IMG/VR virus record: IMGVR_UViG_3300042544_003310
Coordinates: 62,001 to 126,000 of that record
DNA length: 64,000 nt
Source of the DNA: a virus
Reading direction: 5' to 3' (one strand)
Positions 41,897 to 50,888 of this stretch are shown here, in pieces. The position numbers and the translations under genes are program-made. The notes beneath the pieces were generated by a model. The model ran no database searches, was not told the origin of the DNA, and saw only the letters and a list, made by a program, of their open reading frames with translations. Each line of letters starts with the position of its first letter. Position 1 is the first letter of the stretch.

Positions 41897-42595
41897 TCAC
41901 AATTGCCGGCCTTTTGTCTGTCCCAGCCCTGTGTACCATTGTAGGAAGTCACCCTGATATTGCTTATAGCCGCCGTGCTTGCAAGTGATTGTGGTGTCAA
42001 GATATATGGGAAATCCGCCTTCCTGAAGTTTTTCAAACATACGTATGTCCTCACTCATAAGACCGGTGTTGGTAACTATCACATCACAGATCATTCGGCG
42101 TTGCTTCATGTCTTTGGGATCAATATAGGCTTGACTGGTGTTCCACAAATGGTTTATAGCTTGTCGACTCATGCGTGCAAATCCTGTGCCCAAGCCATCA
42201 ACTTCCATCAAACCAGTTTGCGGGTCAATAGGGCGTTTAGTCATTTGTCTTACAACATATTCTGGACGATCCCCTTTTTTGGGATATGTGCCACCCACAA
42301 CATCTACAGGATGATCCAGTAGTTTAAAAAACTGTTGCGGGGTCCATTCAATATCTTGATCAATCCATACGAGATCATCAACACCGATCTCATATGCTAA
42401 TTGCAAGGTGTCATTTCTAGCTCTTTGAATCAATGCATCGAAGCTGACCCATAAGGGTAAAAGTTCAATGTTTCTTTTTTCAGCAGCTTTAGTAGTATAA
42501 AATAAACTGCTAGTGTAGCTGACCTCTACCTTGCCATCATAGCTAGGGGTGCCTATCATTACTCTGCGACGAGTTGATTGATTAAAATTTGCCAT
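41897..42595 (-). CDS. Phage GT-A glycosyltransferase
   Basis: 232 residues. 'RVMIGTPSYDGKVEVSYTSS', 'LWVSFDALIQRARN' and 'DDLVWIDQDIEWTPQQF' (DQD metal site) followed by 'VDVVGGTYPKK' and 'EVDGLGTGFARMSR' are typical of a GT family common in large phages. 'DVIVTNTGLMSEDIRMFEKL' is the catalytic acidic region. Overlaps the start of the GT4 gene by 37 bases. Confidence 0.82.
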   Translation of the reverse strand: MANFNQSTRRRVMIGTPSYDGKVEVSYTSSLFYTTKAAEKRNIELLPLWVSFDALIQRARNDTLQLAYEIGVDDLVWIDQDIEWTPQQFFKLLDHPVDVVGGTYPKKGDRPEYVVRQMTKRPIDPQTGLMEVDGLGTGFARMSRQAINHLWNTSQAYIDPKDMKQRRMICDVIVTNTGLMSEDIRMFEKLQEGGFPIYLDTTITCKHGGYKQYQGDFLQWYTGLGQTKGRQL

Positions 42596-43467
42596 TCGTG
42601 TATTCTAGTGTTCCAACTGTAGAGTTTGTCAAATAATAATGCTTGATTTTGCCATTGAGGGTTATTTGAATCATATTTGCTCAATTGGTTATCAAGAGAT
42701 TTAGCAAAGGCTGCTGACAATACCCGTTTGTTGGTAGTATAGTCTACAAAACAAGCACTTTCGCCAAGGGTTTCTTCAAGAGCACCAAGTCGAGTGGTGA
42801 CCACCTGGCACCCAGCACTAGCAGCCTCTATTGCTGAGATGCAGCTGGTTTCTGGGAAAGTGCTGGGATATACCCATAAGTGACTGCCTTGCAATCTCTT
42901 TCTCACAGCTTGATTGAGCCCGTAACCAACATACTGGATTTGAGTGTGCTGGCGACAGCGATCAAACAAAGACTGATAGCCTCTCATGGTGCTGTCACTG
43001 AAACCTTTGCCATAGATAATGGTGCTGCTGTAAACTGTGAGACGCCAGTTTTGATATTGCAGTTGGTCTACAGCATCCAGCAACACATCAAGTCCTCTCC
43101 AAGGAGTGCTGGTGTAGATCATTTCAATTTGCTGAGAGGCGGGTTTGAGTTGCCAATTGAAAGAGTGTATGGCATTGCGGATCACAACTGTTTTGTTTGG
43201 ATCTATGCCAAAATAGTTTATCCATTTTATACGTTGCCATTCACTTACAAATATCCAGCAAGCAACAGCCTGTTGAAACTGTGGATTAGCCGCACCTTGA
43301 CTGGCCTCTTGGTCGGTGTCGAGATGCTGCCAAACAACGTTCTTTTTGTTGGGATCTATTTGATGTAAGCTGCAATTGCTTACTATGAGATTCAACGATG
43401 TTGGCCAACCTCCCAGTTGTTGAGAGAGATTGGCCATCATGAGTTCAGTGCCACCGCGTGGGATCAT
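42559..43467 (-). CDS. GT4-family glycosyltransferase
   Basis: 302 residues, lacking most of the N-terminal GT-B domain: it starts 'MIPRGGTELMMANLSQQLGG', which already corresponds to the acceptor loop. The donor half is complete: 'VVIRNAIHSFNWQ', 'MIYTSTPWRGLDVLLDAV', 'VYPSTFPETSCISAIEAASAG' (E-x7-E). It follows the fibre gene by only 11 bases, so they are very probably co-transcribed, and the fibre is the natural acceptor candidate. Confidence 0.85.
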   Translation of the reverse strand: MIPRGGTELMMANLSQQLGGWPTSLNLIVSNCSLHQIDPNKKNVVWQHLDTDQEASQGAANPQFQQAVACWIFVSEWQRIKWINYFGIDPNKTVVIRNAIHSFNWQLKPASQQIEMIYTSTPWRGLDVLLDAVDQLQYQNWRLTVYSSTIIYGKGFSDSTMRGYQSLFDRCRQHTQIQYVGYGLNQAVRKRLQGSHLWVYPSTFPETSCISAIEAASAGCQVVTTRLGALEETLGESACFVDYTTNKRVLSAAFAKSLDNQLSKYDSNNPQWQNQALLFDKLYSWNTRIHEWQILINQLVAE

Positions 43468-43478
43468 AAGCCTAAAGT

Positions 43479-43830
43479 CTACACACCTTTGGCAGTGAGT
43501 GCAAGTTCAAGAGCTGTCACACGCTGATTGAGCTGATCGTTGCTTTCAGCCAACTCTTGCACAGCTCGAATCAACACAGGGAACACGTTAGCTACTGTGG
43601 CTTCAAGCTTCTCTGGGTTGTCCTCAAGCACCAAATGCAGCCAGTCTTGTAGATTATATCGATTGCTGACTTCCAGTACTTCTTGAGCAATAAATCCAGC
43701 GCTCTTGACCCCTACTCGGCTGCCATCTCTAGTATTCCATGTGAATTTTACTGGACGTAGATCACGTATCAGCTGCAATCCCAAAGGAATATCTTCGATG
43801 TCAGTTTTGTCTCTAGCATCAGACAAAGCA
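43479..43830 (-). other. S74 intramolecular chaperone domain (3' end of fibre gene)
   Basis: It encodes 'SDARDKTDIEDIP', 'RPVKFTWNTRDGS', 'KSAGFIAQEVLEV' and a final heptad helix. Ser-Asp at its start is the usual self-cleavage site region. Confidence 0.85.
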
Positions 43831-46800
43831 GTAATAGTAGTTACCTGAGCTCGCAGTGTAGTAATGCTGGAATCACCAAAAGTTATTGTGTTGTTGCTGG
43901 TTGCTGTTGCTCCACTTGCACCGCATCCCAAAAACACGTTGTTACTGCCATTTGTGTTGCTCGTACCTGCTGATCGTCCTATTGCAGTGTTGTTTGTGCC
44001 ATTGGTATTCTGCTGTAGGGCAGCGCCGCCAATTGCTATGTTTGAATTGGTGGTATTGTTCCTTAGAGCACATGCCCCCAATGCAATGTTGTCACTGCCA
44101 CAAAAGTTAGTGCCAAGGGCATCAAAGCCCAGGCCTATATTATTGATACCACTTGTATTAAATTGGAGTGCCCAACAACCAACTGCAATGTTATTGCTAC
44201 CAGTTGTATTGCATCGTAGAGCACAAGCACCGATAGCTGTATTATTACTACCATTTTGGTTGCAACAAAGCGCAGCTAGGCCAAATGCCATGTTAAATAG
44301 CCCAGTGCTGCTGGTATTGGATGTGCCTATTTTATAACTGCTAGTGCAGTCCAAACACGCATATCCACAACAGCCCACAGGGTTGCCGTTTATAGCAAAT
44401 CCATTCCCATCTATAGCCAGTCGCAGACAACTGCCAGCAGCAATCAGCACACAAGATACACTGCCTGCTGCTGGTGTTACATTGCCAATTACCGTGTTGT
44501 TGAACCCAGTTGTGATCAGACTTCCAGCGTTTTGGCCAATTGCTATGTTACATGTTCCAGTGGTGTTGGCAGTCAGCGCACCAATACCCAGTGCTATGTT
44601 ACCAGTCCCAGTAGTATTCTGCTGTAGGGCAGCGCCGCCAATTGCTATGTTTGAATTGGTGGTATTGTTCCTTAGAGCACATGCCCCCAATGCAATGTTG
44701 TCACAGCCACCAGGGTTAATTCCAAGGGCATCAAAGCCCATGCCTATGTTATTGTTACCACTTGTATTAAATTGGAGTGCTAAACAACCAACTGCAATGT
44801 TGTGACACCCGCTAGTATTGCATCGTAGAGCAGACGCACCGATAGCTGTATTGCTACAACCATTACGGTTGCAACAAAGCGCAGCTAGGCCAAATGCCAT
44901 GTTAAATAGCCCAGTGCTGCTGGTATTGGATGTGCCTATTTTATAACTGCTAGTGCAGTCCAAACACGCATATCCACAACAGCCCACAGGGTTGCCGTTT
45001 ATAGCAAATCCATTCCCATCTATAGCCAGTCGCAGACAACTGCCAGCAGCAATCAGCACACAAGATACACTGCCTGCTGCTGGTGTTACATTGCCAATTA
45101 CCGTGTTGTTGAACCCAGTTGTGATCAGACTTCCAGCGTTTTGGCCAATTGCTATGTTACATGTTCCAGTGGTGTTGGCAGTCAGCGCACCAATACCCAG
45201 TGCTATGTTACCAGTCCCAGTAGTATTCTGCGATAGGGCAAAGTAACCAATTGCTATGTTGCAACCGGTGGTGTTTGAGCAAAGGGCCAATGCCCCCAAT
45301 GCTATGTTGTCACTTCCATTCAAGTTAGTGCCTAGGGCATTAACTCCCATGCCTATGTTATTGCAACCTAGTGTGTTGAATTGAAGTGCCAAACAACCAA
45401 TTGCAATATTATGAGACCCGTTCTGGTTGCATCGTAGAGCAGACGCACCGATAGCTGTATTGCTACAACCAGTTAAATTACAACAAAGCGCCCCTTGGCC
45501 AAATGCCATGTTAAATGTCCCAGCACTGCTGGACATAAATGTGCCTATTTTATAACTGGAAGTGCAGTCCAAACATGCATATCCACAGCTACCAATAGAT
45601 GCTCCATTAACATAAAGCCCAGTTCCGTCTACTCGCAGTCGTTCACATGCGCCAGCACCAATCAATACAGTGCAAACCAAACCCCCGGTGCCAGACAAAT
45701 TGCCAATTACCGTGTTGTTGAACCCAGTGGTTATTAGGGAGCCAGCGTTTTGGCCAATTGCTATGTTACATGTTCCAGTGGTGTTGGCAGTCAGCGCACC
45801 AATACCCAGTGCTATGTTAAATGTGCCATTGGTATTCTGCTGTAGGGCAGCGCCGCCAATTGCTATGTTTGAATTGGTAAGATTGTTCCTTAGAGCACAT
45901 GCCCCCAATGCAATGTTGTCACAGCCACCAGGGTTAATGCCAAGGGCATCAAAGCCCATGCCTATGTTATTGTTACCAGTTAGGTTTAATTGGAGTGCCA
46001 AACAACCAACTGCAATGTTATTGCTACCAGCAGTATTGCATCGTAGAGCAGACGCACCGATAGCTGTATTGCTACTACCATTACGGTTGCAACAAAGCGC
46101 ACCTAGGCCAAATGCCATGTTATATAACCCAGTGCTGCTGGACATAAATGTGCCTATTTTATAACTGCTAGTGCAGTCCAAAGACGCATATCCACAGCTA
46201 CCAATAGATGCCCCATTAACATAAAGCCCACTTGAGTCTACTTTCAGTCGTTCACAACTGCCAGCACCAATCAATACAGTGTTATTCAAACCCGTAGTGC
46301 CAGACAAATTGCCAATTATTGTGTTGTTGCACCCAGTTGTGATCAGACTTCCAGCGAGTTGGCCAATTGCTATGTTACATGTTCCAACGGTGTTTGCACC
46401 TAGCGCACCAATACCCAGTGCTATGTTAAATGTGCCACTGCAATTCTGCTGTAGGGCAGCGCCGCCAATTGCTATGTTTGAATTGGTCTGATTGTTCCTT
46501 AGAGCACATGCCCCCAATGCAATGTTGTCACTGCCACCAGAGGTAGTGCCAAGGGTGCCAAGGGCATCAAAGCCCATGCCTATGTTATTGTTACCACTTG
46601 TATTAAATTGGAGTGCCAGACAACCAACTGCAATGTTATTGCTACCAGTTGTATTGCATCGTAGAGCAGACGCACCGATAGCTGTATTATTACTACCATT
46701 TAGATTAAGACAAAGCGCAGCTAGGCCAAATGCCATGTTATATAACCCAGTGCTGCTGGACATAAATGTGCCTATTTTATAACTGCTATAGACGTCCAAA

Positions 46801-49800
46801 CACGCATATCCACAGCTACCAATAGATGCCCCATTAACATAAAGCCCACTTGAGTCTACTTTCAGTCGTTCACAACTGCCAGCACCAATCAATACAGTGT
46901 TATTCAAACCCGTAGTGCCAGACAAATTGCCAATTATTGTGTTGTTGCACCCAGTTGTGATCAGACTTCCAGCGAGTTGGCCAATTGCTATGTTACATGT
47001 TCCAACGGTGTTTGCACCTAGCGCACCAATACCCAGTGCTATGTTAAATGTGCCACTGCAATTCTGCTGTAGGGCAGCGCCGCCAATTGCTATGTTTGAA
47101 TTGGTCTGATTGTTCCTTAGAGCACATGCCCCCAATGCAATGTTGTCACTGCCACCAGAGGTAGTGCCAAGGGTGCCAAGGGCATCAAAGCCCATGCCTA
47201 TGTTATTGTTACCAGTTAGGTTAAGTTGGAGTGCTAAACAACCAACTGCAATATTGTGACACCCGCTAGTATTGCATCGTAGAGCAGACGCACCGATAGC
47301 TGTATTGCTACAACCATTTCGGTTACAACAAAGCGCACCTTGGCCAAATGCCATGTTAAATGTCCCAGTGCTGCTGGTATTGAATGTGCCTATTTTATAA
47401 CTGCTAGTGCAGTCCAAACACGCATATCCGCAACAGCCCACACCGCTGCCGTTTATAGCAAATCCATTCACATCTATAGCCAGTCGCTGACAACTGCCAG
47501 CAGCAATCAGCACACAACATACACTGCCGGCTGCTGGTGACAAATTGCCAATTATTGTGTTGTTGAACCCAGTTGTGATCAGACTTCCAGCGAGTTGGCC
47601 AATTGCTATGTTACATATTCCAGCGGTGTTTGCAGTCAGCGCACCAATACCCAGTGCTATGTTAAATGTGCCACTGGTATTCTGCTGTAGGGCAGCGCCG
47701 CCAATTGCTATGTTTGAATTGGTAATATTGTTCCTTAGAGCACATGCCCCCAATGCAATGTTGTCACTGCCATTAAAATTAGTGCCAAGGGCATCAAAGC
47801 CCATGCCTATGTTATTGTTACCACTTGTATTAAATTGGAGTGCCAAACAACCAACTGCAATGTTATTGCTACCAGTTGTATTGCATCGTAGAGCACTCGC
47901 ACCGATAGCTGTATTGCTACAACCATTTCGGTTACAACAAAGCGCACCTTGGCCAAAAGCAAAGTTGTTTGTTCCTGTACTGACTGTAAGGCCGTTACCA
48001 ACCTTATAGCTGGCATAGATGTCCAAATTGGCAGTAGTAGCCGCAACACCTGTTAAAGCAGCGCCGCAACCAAAATAACATCTTGCACACACGTCCCCTG
48101 TGCCGTTGTTGACAACCAAACAGTTTGCGTCAACTCTTAGTCTTTCGTTTGTTCCAGCGCCTATCAACACTGTGTTCACACAATCAGCTGTGCCAGCCAA
48201 GTTACCAATTACTGTATTACTGCACCCAGTTGTTATTGAAAAACCTGCACAAACGCCTATACCAATGTTGCTGTTACCAGTTGTGTTGCAGTTCAGGGCC
48301 ATGAATCCAAGTGCTGTATTGAAACAGCCTATAGTATTTGACTTAAGACTATTCCCGCCAACCGCAGTATTGCACAAACCTATTGTGTTAGCTGTAAGGC
48401 TGCAAGTGCCTATACCAACATTTTCCACTCCTGTGGTATTGGCGTCTACAGCATAAGCCCCAATTCCAATGTTGTTAAAGCCTGAGGTATTAGCCCCCAA
48501 TGCAAAGGCACCAAAACCTATGTTTTGGCATCCTATTGTATTGTTTTGAAGTACTTGCTCACCAACCGCAGTGTTGTAGCCACCAGTTGTAGTCCTTCTC
48601 AAGGCAAAATGTCCCAGAGCCACATTGGCTGTTCCCTGTGTGCCACTTACGCAACAAAGAGCCCCGTTACCAACACCAATGTTACCACACGGCCCGCCTC
48701 CTAACATCATGGTGTCAATGCCTATTGCGATATTACTGCGCCCAGTTGTGCTTGCACACATGCTGCTGCTGCCAAATGCCAAGTTTTGACATCCAAAACC
48801 GTTGTTGACCAAAGCTAGACAACCAACTGCAATGTTATCTGCTCCAGTAGCAGTAGTATTGCCAGCATTATATCCCAACTGCACATTCGACCCAACAGGA
48901 GTGTTGGCATAAACTGTCCCCAAACTTGTGGGAGTAGCAGCAGACACACTTCCGCCGCTAATGCCAGTTAAACCAGCACCACAGCCAAAGAAGCAGCGAG
49001 CACACACATCACCAGTGCCATTGTTTACAACTAGACAATTGGCGTCAACACGGATACGTTCAGTAGCCCCTGCGCCAATCAATACAGTGGCGGTGAGGCC
49101 AGCACAACCTGATAAATTACCTATAATAGTATTGCTGGTTCCGGTTGTGATATTACCCCCACTGCTGTTGCCAATTGCTATATTACATGCACCAGTAGTT
49201 GTGTTGAGTAGCGAAAGAACACCAATGCCAATGTTGCAGTTGCCAGTATTAGCGGCCAAAGCACATCTGCCCATTGCAATGTTACGAACTCCTACTGTAT
49301 TGCTGGCCAAAGCAAATGGCCCAACAGCAACGTTGCTACCACCCGATGTGTTTGCAGCTAGTGAGCATGCGCCAAGAGCAATATTGCATGCTCCAATGGT
49401 GTTGGCACATGATGCGTAGTGGCCGATAGCTGTATTCAAGGTTCCTGTTGTGTTGGCAGAGAGGGCAAACGATCCAAATGCAGCATTGTCTGAACCAACT
49501 GAGCTGCTGCACATGCTGGAGAATCCCAAAGCAATATTGTTGCAGCCTGTGGTGTTGCAGCGCAAAGCATTTGAGCCCACAGCGATGTTCCATAAGCCGT
49601 TAGTGAGTCCTCCCAGGGCACTGCTGCCAACAGCTACGTTGTCTGATCCACTCACACTATTGAACAGGGCACAGTCACCAACAGCAATGTTCCGACTGCC
49701 ACTGGTGTTGTTAAACAAACTGTTGTTGCCAACAGCAATGTTCAAGTTGCCTTGGGTATTGCAACGCAAGGCGCTTGTGCCCAGTGCAGTATTGTAGCTG

Positions 49801-50615
49801 CCTGTTGTGTTGCACAACAGGGTGGCTTCACCAAATGCGGCATTGAAGCTGCCAGTGGTATTAGTGCACAGACTGTTCCGCCCAACAGCCACATTCATTT
49901 GGCCCACAGTGTTGGCATATAGTGCACACCGCCCTACAGCCACGTTCCAATTGCCAGTTGTGTTTGAGAACAACGCGTCGCTGCCAAGGGCAGTATTTTC
50001 TTGCCCAATCGTATTGGATTTGAGCGCGTCTACCCCCACGGCAGTGTTTTGAACGCCAGTTGTGTTATTGCTGAGCGCCAAACAACCAATAGCAATATTT
50101 TCTGTGCCTGTGCTGGTTGTGCTGCCTGCACAGTATCCTATTGCAGTGTTGGAGTTGTTGCTTGTGAGGCCATACACAGTTCCCAATTGAATTGGAGTTG
50201 CTGCTGAAACTGCCCCGCCAGAAATGCCAGTTAAACCAGCACCACAACCAAAGAAGCAGCGGGCACACACATCACCAGTGCCATTGTTGACAACTAGACA
50301 ATTGGCGTCAACACGCAATCTCTCAGTTGTGCCAGCACCAATCAGCACAGTGTCAACGAGGCCTGGGGTACCAGCCAACTGCCCAATCACTGTGTTGGCA
50401 CAGCCTGTTGTGATGCTACCACCAGCATAGACACCTAGACCCATGTTCAGAGAGCCGGTTGAGACAGCCAGAAGAGCCCCACCACCAAAAGCTGTATTGC
50501 TAACACCTGTGTTGAGATTACAAAGTGCATTGATACCCACGGCTGTGTTAAGTGCAGTCGTATTGCATCCTGTACTATTGGGAATCACTATATTCCCACA
50601 AATTTTTATCGCCAT
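43479..50615 (-). CDS. Giant cysteine-rich YadA-head-like repeat fibre with S74 chaperone domain
   Basis: 2378 residues. Apart from a short N-terminus, the protein is built of 14-15-residue repeats of the type 'NTAIGASALRCNTTGSNN', the left-handed beta-roll repeat of YadA-like heads. The repeats are arranged in larger modules that end in a linker such as 'VLIGAGSCERLKVDSSGLYV'. In the C-terminal half, six or more modules recur every 203 or 206 residues. Cysteine is very frequent and placed at repeated positions. The last about 117 residues ('SDARDKTDIEDIPLGLQLI' to a coiled-coil end) are a peptidase S74 intramolecular chaperone, which trimerises fibres and is cleaved off. Probable tail fibre/adhesin. 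Confidence 0.93.
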   Translation of the reverse strand: MAIKICGNIVIPNSTGCNTTALNTAVGINALCNLNTGVSNTAFGGGALLAVSTGSLNMGLGVYAGGSITTGCANTVIGQLAGTPGLVDTVLIGAGTTERLRVDANCLVVNNGTGDVCARCFFGCGAGLTGISGGAVSAATPIQLGTVYGLTSNNSNTAIGYCAGSTTSTGTENIAIGCLALSNNTTGVQNTAVGVDALKSNTIGQENTALGSDALFSNTTGNWNVAVGRCALYANTVGQMNVAVGRNSLCTNTTGSFNAAFGEATLLCNTTGSYNTALGTSALRCNTQGNLNIAVGNNSLFNNTSGSRNIAVGDCALFNSVSGSDNVAVGSSALGGLTNGLWNIAVGSNALRCNTTGCNNIALGFSSMCSSSVGSDNAAFGSFALSANTTGTLNTAIGHYASCANTIGACNIALGACSLAANTSGGSNVAVGPFALASNTVGVRNIAMGRCALAANTGNCNIGIGVLSLLNTTTGACNIAIGNSSGGNITTGTSNTIIGNLSGCAGLTATVLIGAGATERIRVDANCLVVNNGTGDVCARCFFGCGAGLTGISGGSVSAATPTSLGTVYANTPVGSNVQLGYNAGNTTATGADNIAVGCLALVNNGFGCQNLAFGSSSMCASTTGRSNIAIGIDTMMLGGGPCGNIGVGNGALCCVSGTQGTANVALGHFALRRTTTGGYNTAVGEQVLQNNTIGCQNIGFGAFALGANTSGFNNIGIGAYAVDANTTGVENVGIGTCSLTANTIGLCNTAVGGNSLKSNTIGCFNTALGFMALNCNTTGNSNIGIGVCAGFSITTGCSNTVIGNLAGTADCVNTVLIGAGTNERLRVDANCLVVNNGTGDVCARCYFGCGAALTGVAATTANLDIYASYKVGNGLTVSTGTNNFAFGQGALCCNRNGCSNTAIGASALRCNTTGSNNIAVGCLALQFNTSGNNNIGMGFDALGTNFNGSDNIALGACALRNNITNSNIAIGGAALQQNTSGTFNIALGIGALTANTAGICNIAIGQLAGSLITTGFNNTIIGNLSPAAGSVCCVLIAAGSCQRLAIDVNGFAINGSGVGCCGYACLDCTSSYKIGTFNTSSTGTFNMAFGQGALCCNRNGCSNTAIGASALRCNTSGCHNIAVGCLALQLNLTGNNNIGMGFDALGTLGTTSGGSDNIALGACALRNNQTNSNIAIGGAALQQNCSGTFNIALGIGALGANTVGTCNIAIGQLAGSLITTGCNNTIIGNLSGTTGLNNTVLIGAGSCERLKVDSSGLYVNGASIGSCGYACLDVYSSYKIGTFMSSSTGLYNMAFGLAALCLNLNGSNNTAIGASALRCNTTGSNNIAVGCLALQFNTSGNNNIGMGFDALGTLGTTSGGSDNIALGACALRNNQTNSNIAIGGAALQQNCSGTFNIALGIGALGANTVGTCNIAIGQLAGSLITTGCNNTIIGNLSGTTGLNNTVLIGAGSCERLKVDSSGLYVNGASIGSCGYASLDCTSSYKIGTFMSSSTGLYNMAFGLGALCCNRNGSSNTAIGASALRCNTAGSNNIAVGCLALQLNLTGNNNIGMGFDALGINPGGCDNIALGACALRNNLTNSNIAIGGAALQQNTNGTFNIALGIGALTANTTGTCNIAIGQNAGSLITTGFNNTVIGNLSGTGGLVCTVLIGAGACERLRVDGTGLYVNGASIGSCGYACLDCTSSYKIGTFMSSSAGTFNMAFGQGALCCNLTGCSNTAIGASALRCNQNGSHNIAIGCLALQFNTLGCNNIGMGVNALGTNLNGSDNIALGALALCSNTTGCNIAIGYFALSQNTTGTGNIALGIGALTANTTGTCNIAIGQNAGSLITTGFNNTVIGNVTPAAGSVSCVLIAAGSCLRLAIDGNGFAINGNPVGCCGYACLDCTSSYKIGTSNTSSTGLFNMAFGLAALCCNRNGCSNTAIGASALRCNTSGCHNIAVGCLALQFNTSGNNNIGMGFDALGINPGGCDNIALGACALRNNTTNSNIAIGGAALQQNTTGTGNIALGIGALTANTTGTCNIAIGQNAGSLITTGFNNTVIGNVTPAAGSVSCVLIAAGSCLRLAIDGNGFAINGNPVGCCGYACLDCTSSYKIGTSNTSSTGLFNMAFGLAALCCNQNGSNNTAIGACALRCNTTGSNNIAVGCWALQFNTSGINNIGLGFDALGTNFCGSDNIALGACALRNNTTNSNIAIGGAALQQNTNGTNNTAIGRSAGTSNTNGSNNVFLGCGASGATATSNNTITFGDSSITTLRAQVTTITALSDARDKTDIEDIPLGLQLIRDLRPVKFTWNTRDGSRVGVKSAGFIAQEVLEVSNRYNLQDWLHLVLEDNPEKLEATVANVFPVLIRAVQELAESNDQLNQRVTALELALTAKGV
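43864..48000 (-). repeat. Tandem 609/618-bp repeats in the fibre gene
   Basis: The same landmark (plus-strand GTGCCTATTTTATAACTG) occurs at 44323, 44932, 45541, 46150, 46768 and 47386, i.e. spacings of 609, 609, 609, 618 and 618. Some neighbours are nearly identical over 300 or more bases (for example 44341-44590 with 44950-45200, and 46201-46560 with 46820-47180), pointing to recent duplication or gene conversion. Confidence 0.9.
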
Positions 50616-50888
50616 AGTGGATTACACCTTGTTTTCGTTTTCAGAGTTCTTTCCTGCACTACAACAAAAATGGCTGAACCATCTTCGCTCTCCCCTGCTG
50701 GATCAAACTCGGCTACCCCTATTTACGGAATGGTCTTGGAGCTAGGTAGTTGATTACCGTTTTGCCTCTACCTTTTTAAGGTGTCCTGACACCGTCGGGA
50801 AAAATTTTTTCCCAAATTTCCACGTGACTTAAGAGTTTTTGGTTGTATATTATGCTGAATATGCCACTACGCAAGGAGGCCACTTATT
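50616..50888. promoter_or_regulatory. Divergent control region between fibre and VWA genes
   Basis: It holds GGTGTC-CT-GACACC (50780-50793), a near-palindrome GGGAAAAA/TTTTTCCC (50797-50813), and the promoter GTGACT-N16-TATATT (50824-50851) for the VWA gene. No late promoter is seen for the fibre gene. A 27-codon ATG frame at 50670-50753 exists but has no ribosome site. Confidence 0.55.
50824..50851 (+). promoter_or_regulatory. Sigma70-like promoter GTGACT-N16-TATATT
   Basis: Same form as the moxR promoter; the ATG at 50889 has an AAGGAGG ribosome site. Confidence 0.7.

Noticed and set aside
43864-48000. Regular repeat spacing suggestive of a CRISPR array or satellite DNA
   Set aside because: The repeats are in-frame coding modules of 203 or 206 codons with no spacer/repeat division and end in an S74 domain.
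43864-50052. Many long plus-strand frames rich in Pro, Ala, Leu and Val opposite the fibre gene
   Set aside because: They are the antisense of the regular repeat; their periodic sequence follows the fibre codons and they have no ribosome sites or promoters.
50670-50753. 27-codon ATG frame (MAEPSSLSPAGSNSATP...) in the fibre/VWA gap
   Set aside because: It reads plausibly but has no ribosome site and is too short to support; the region is better explained as a divergent control region.
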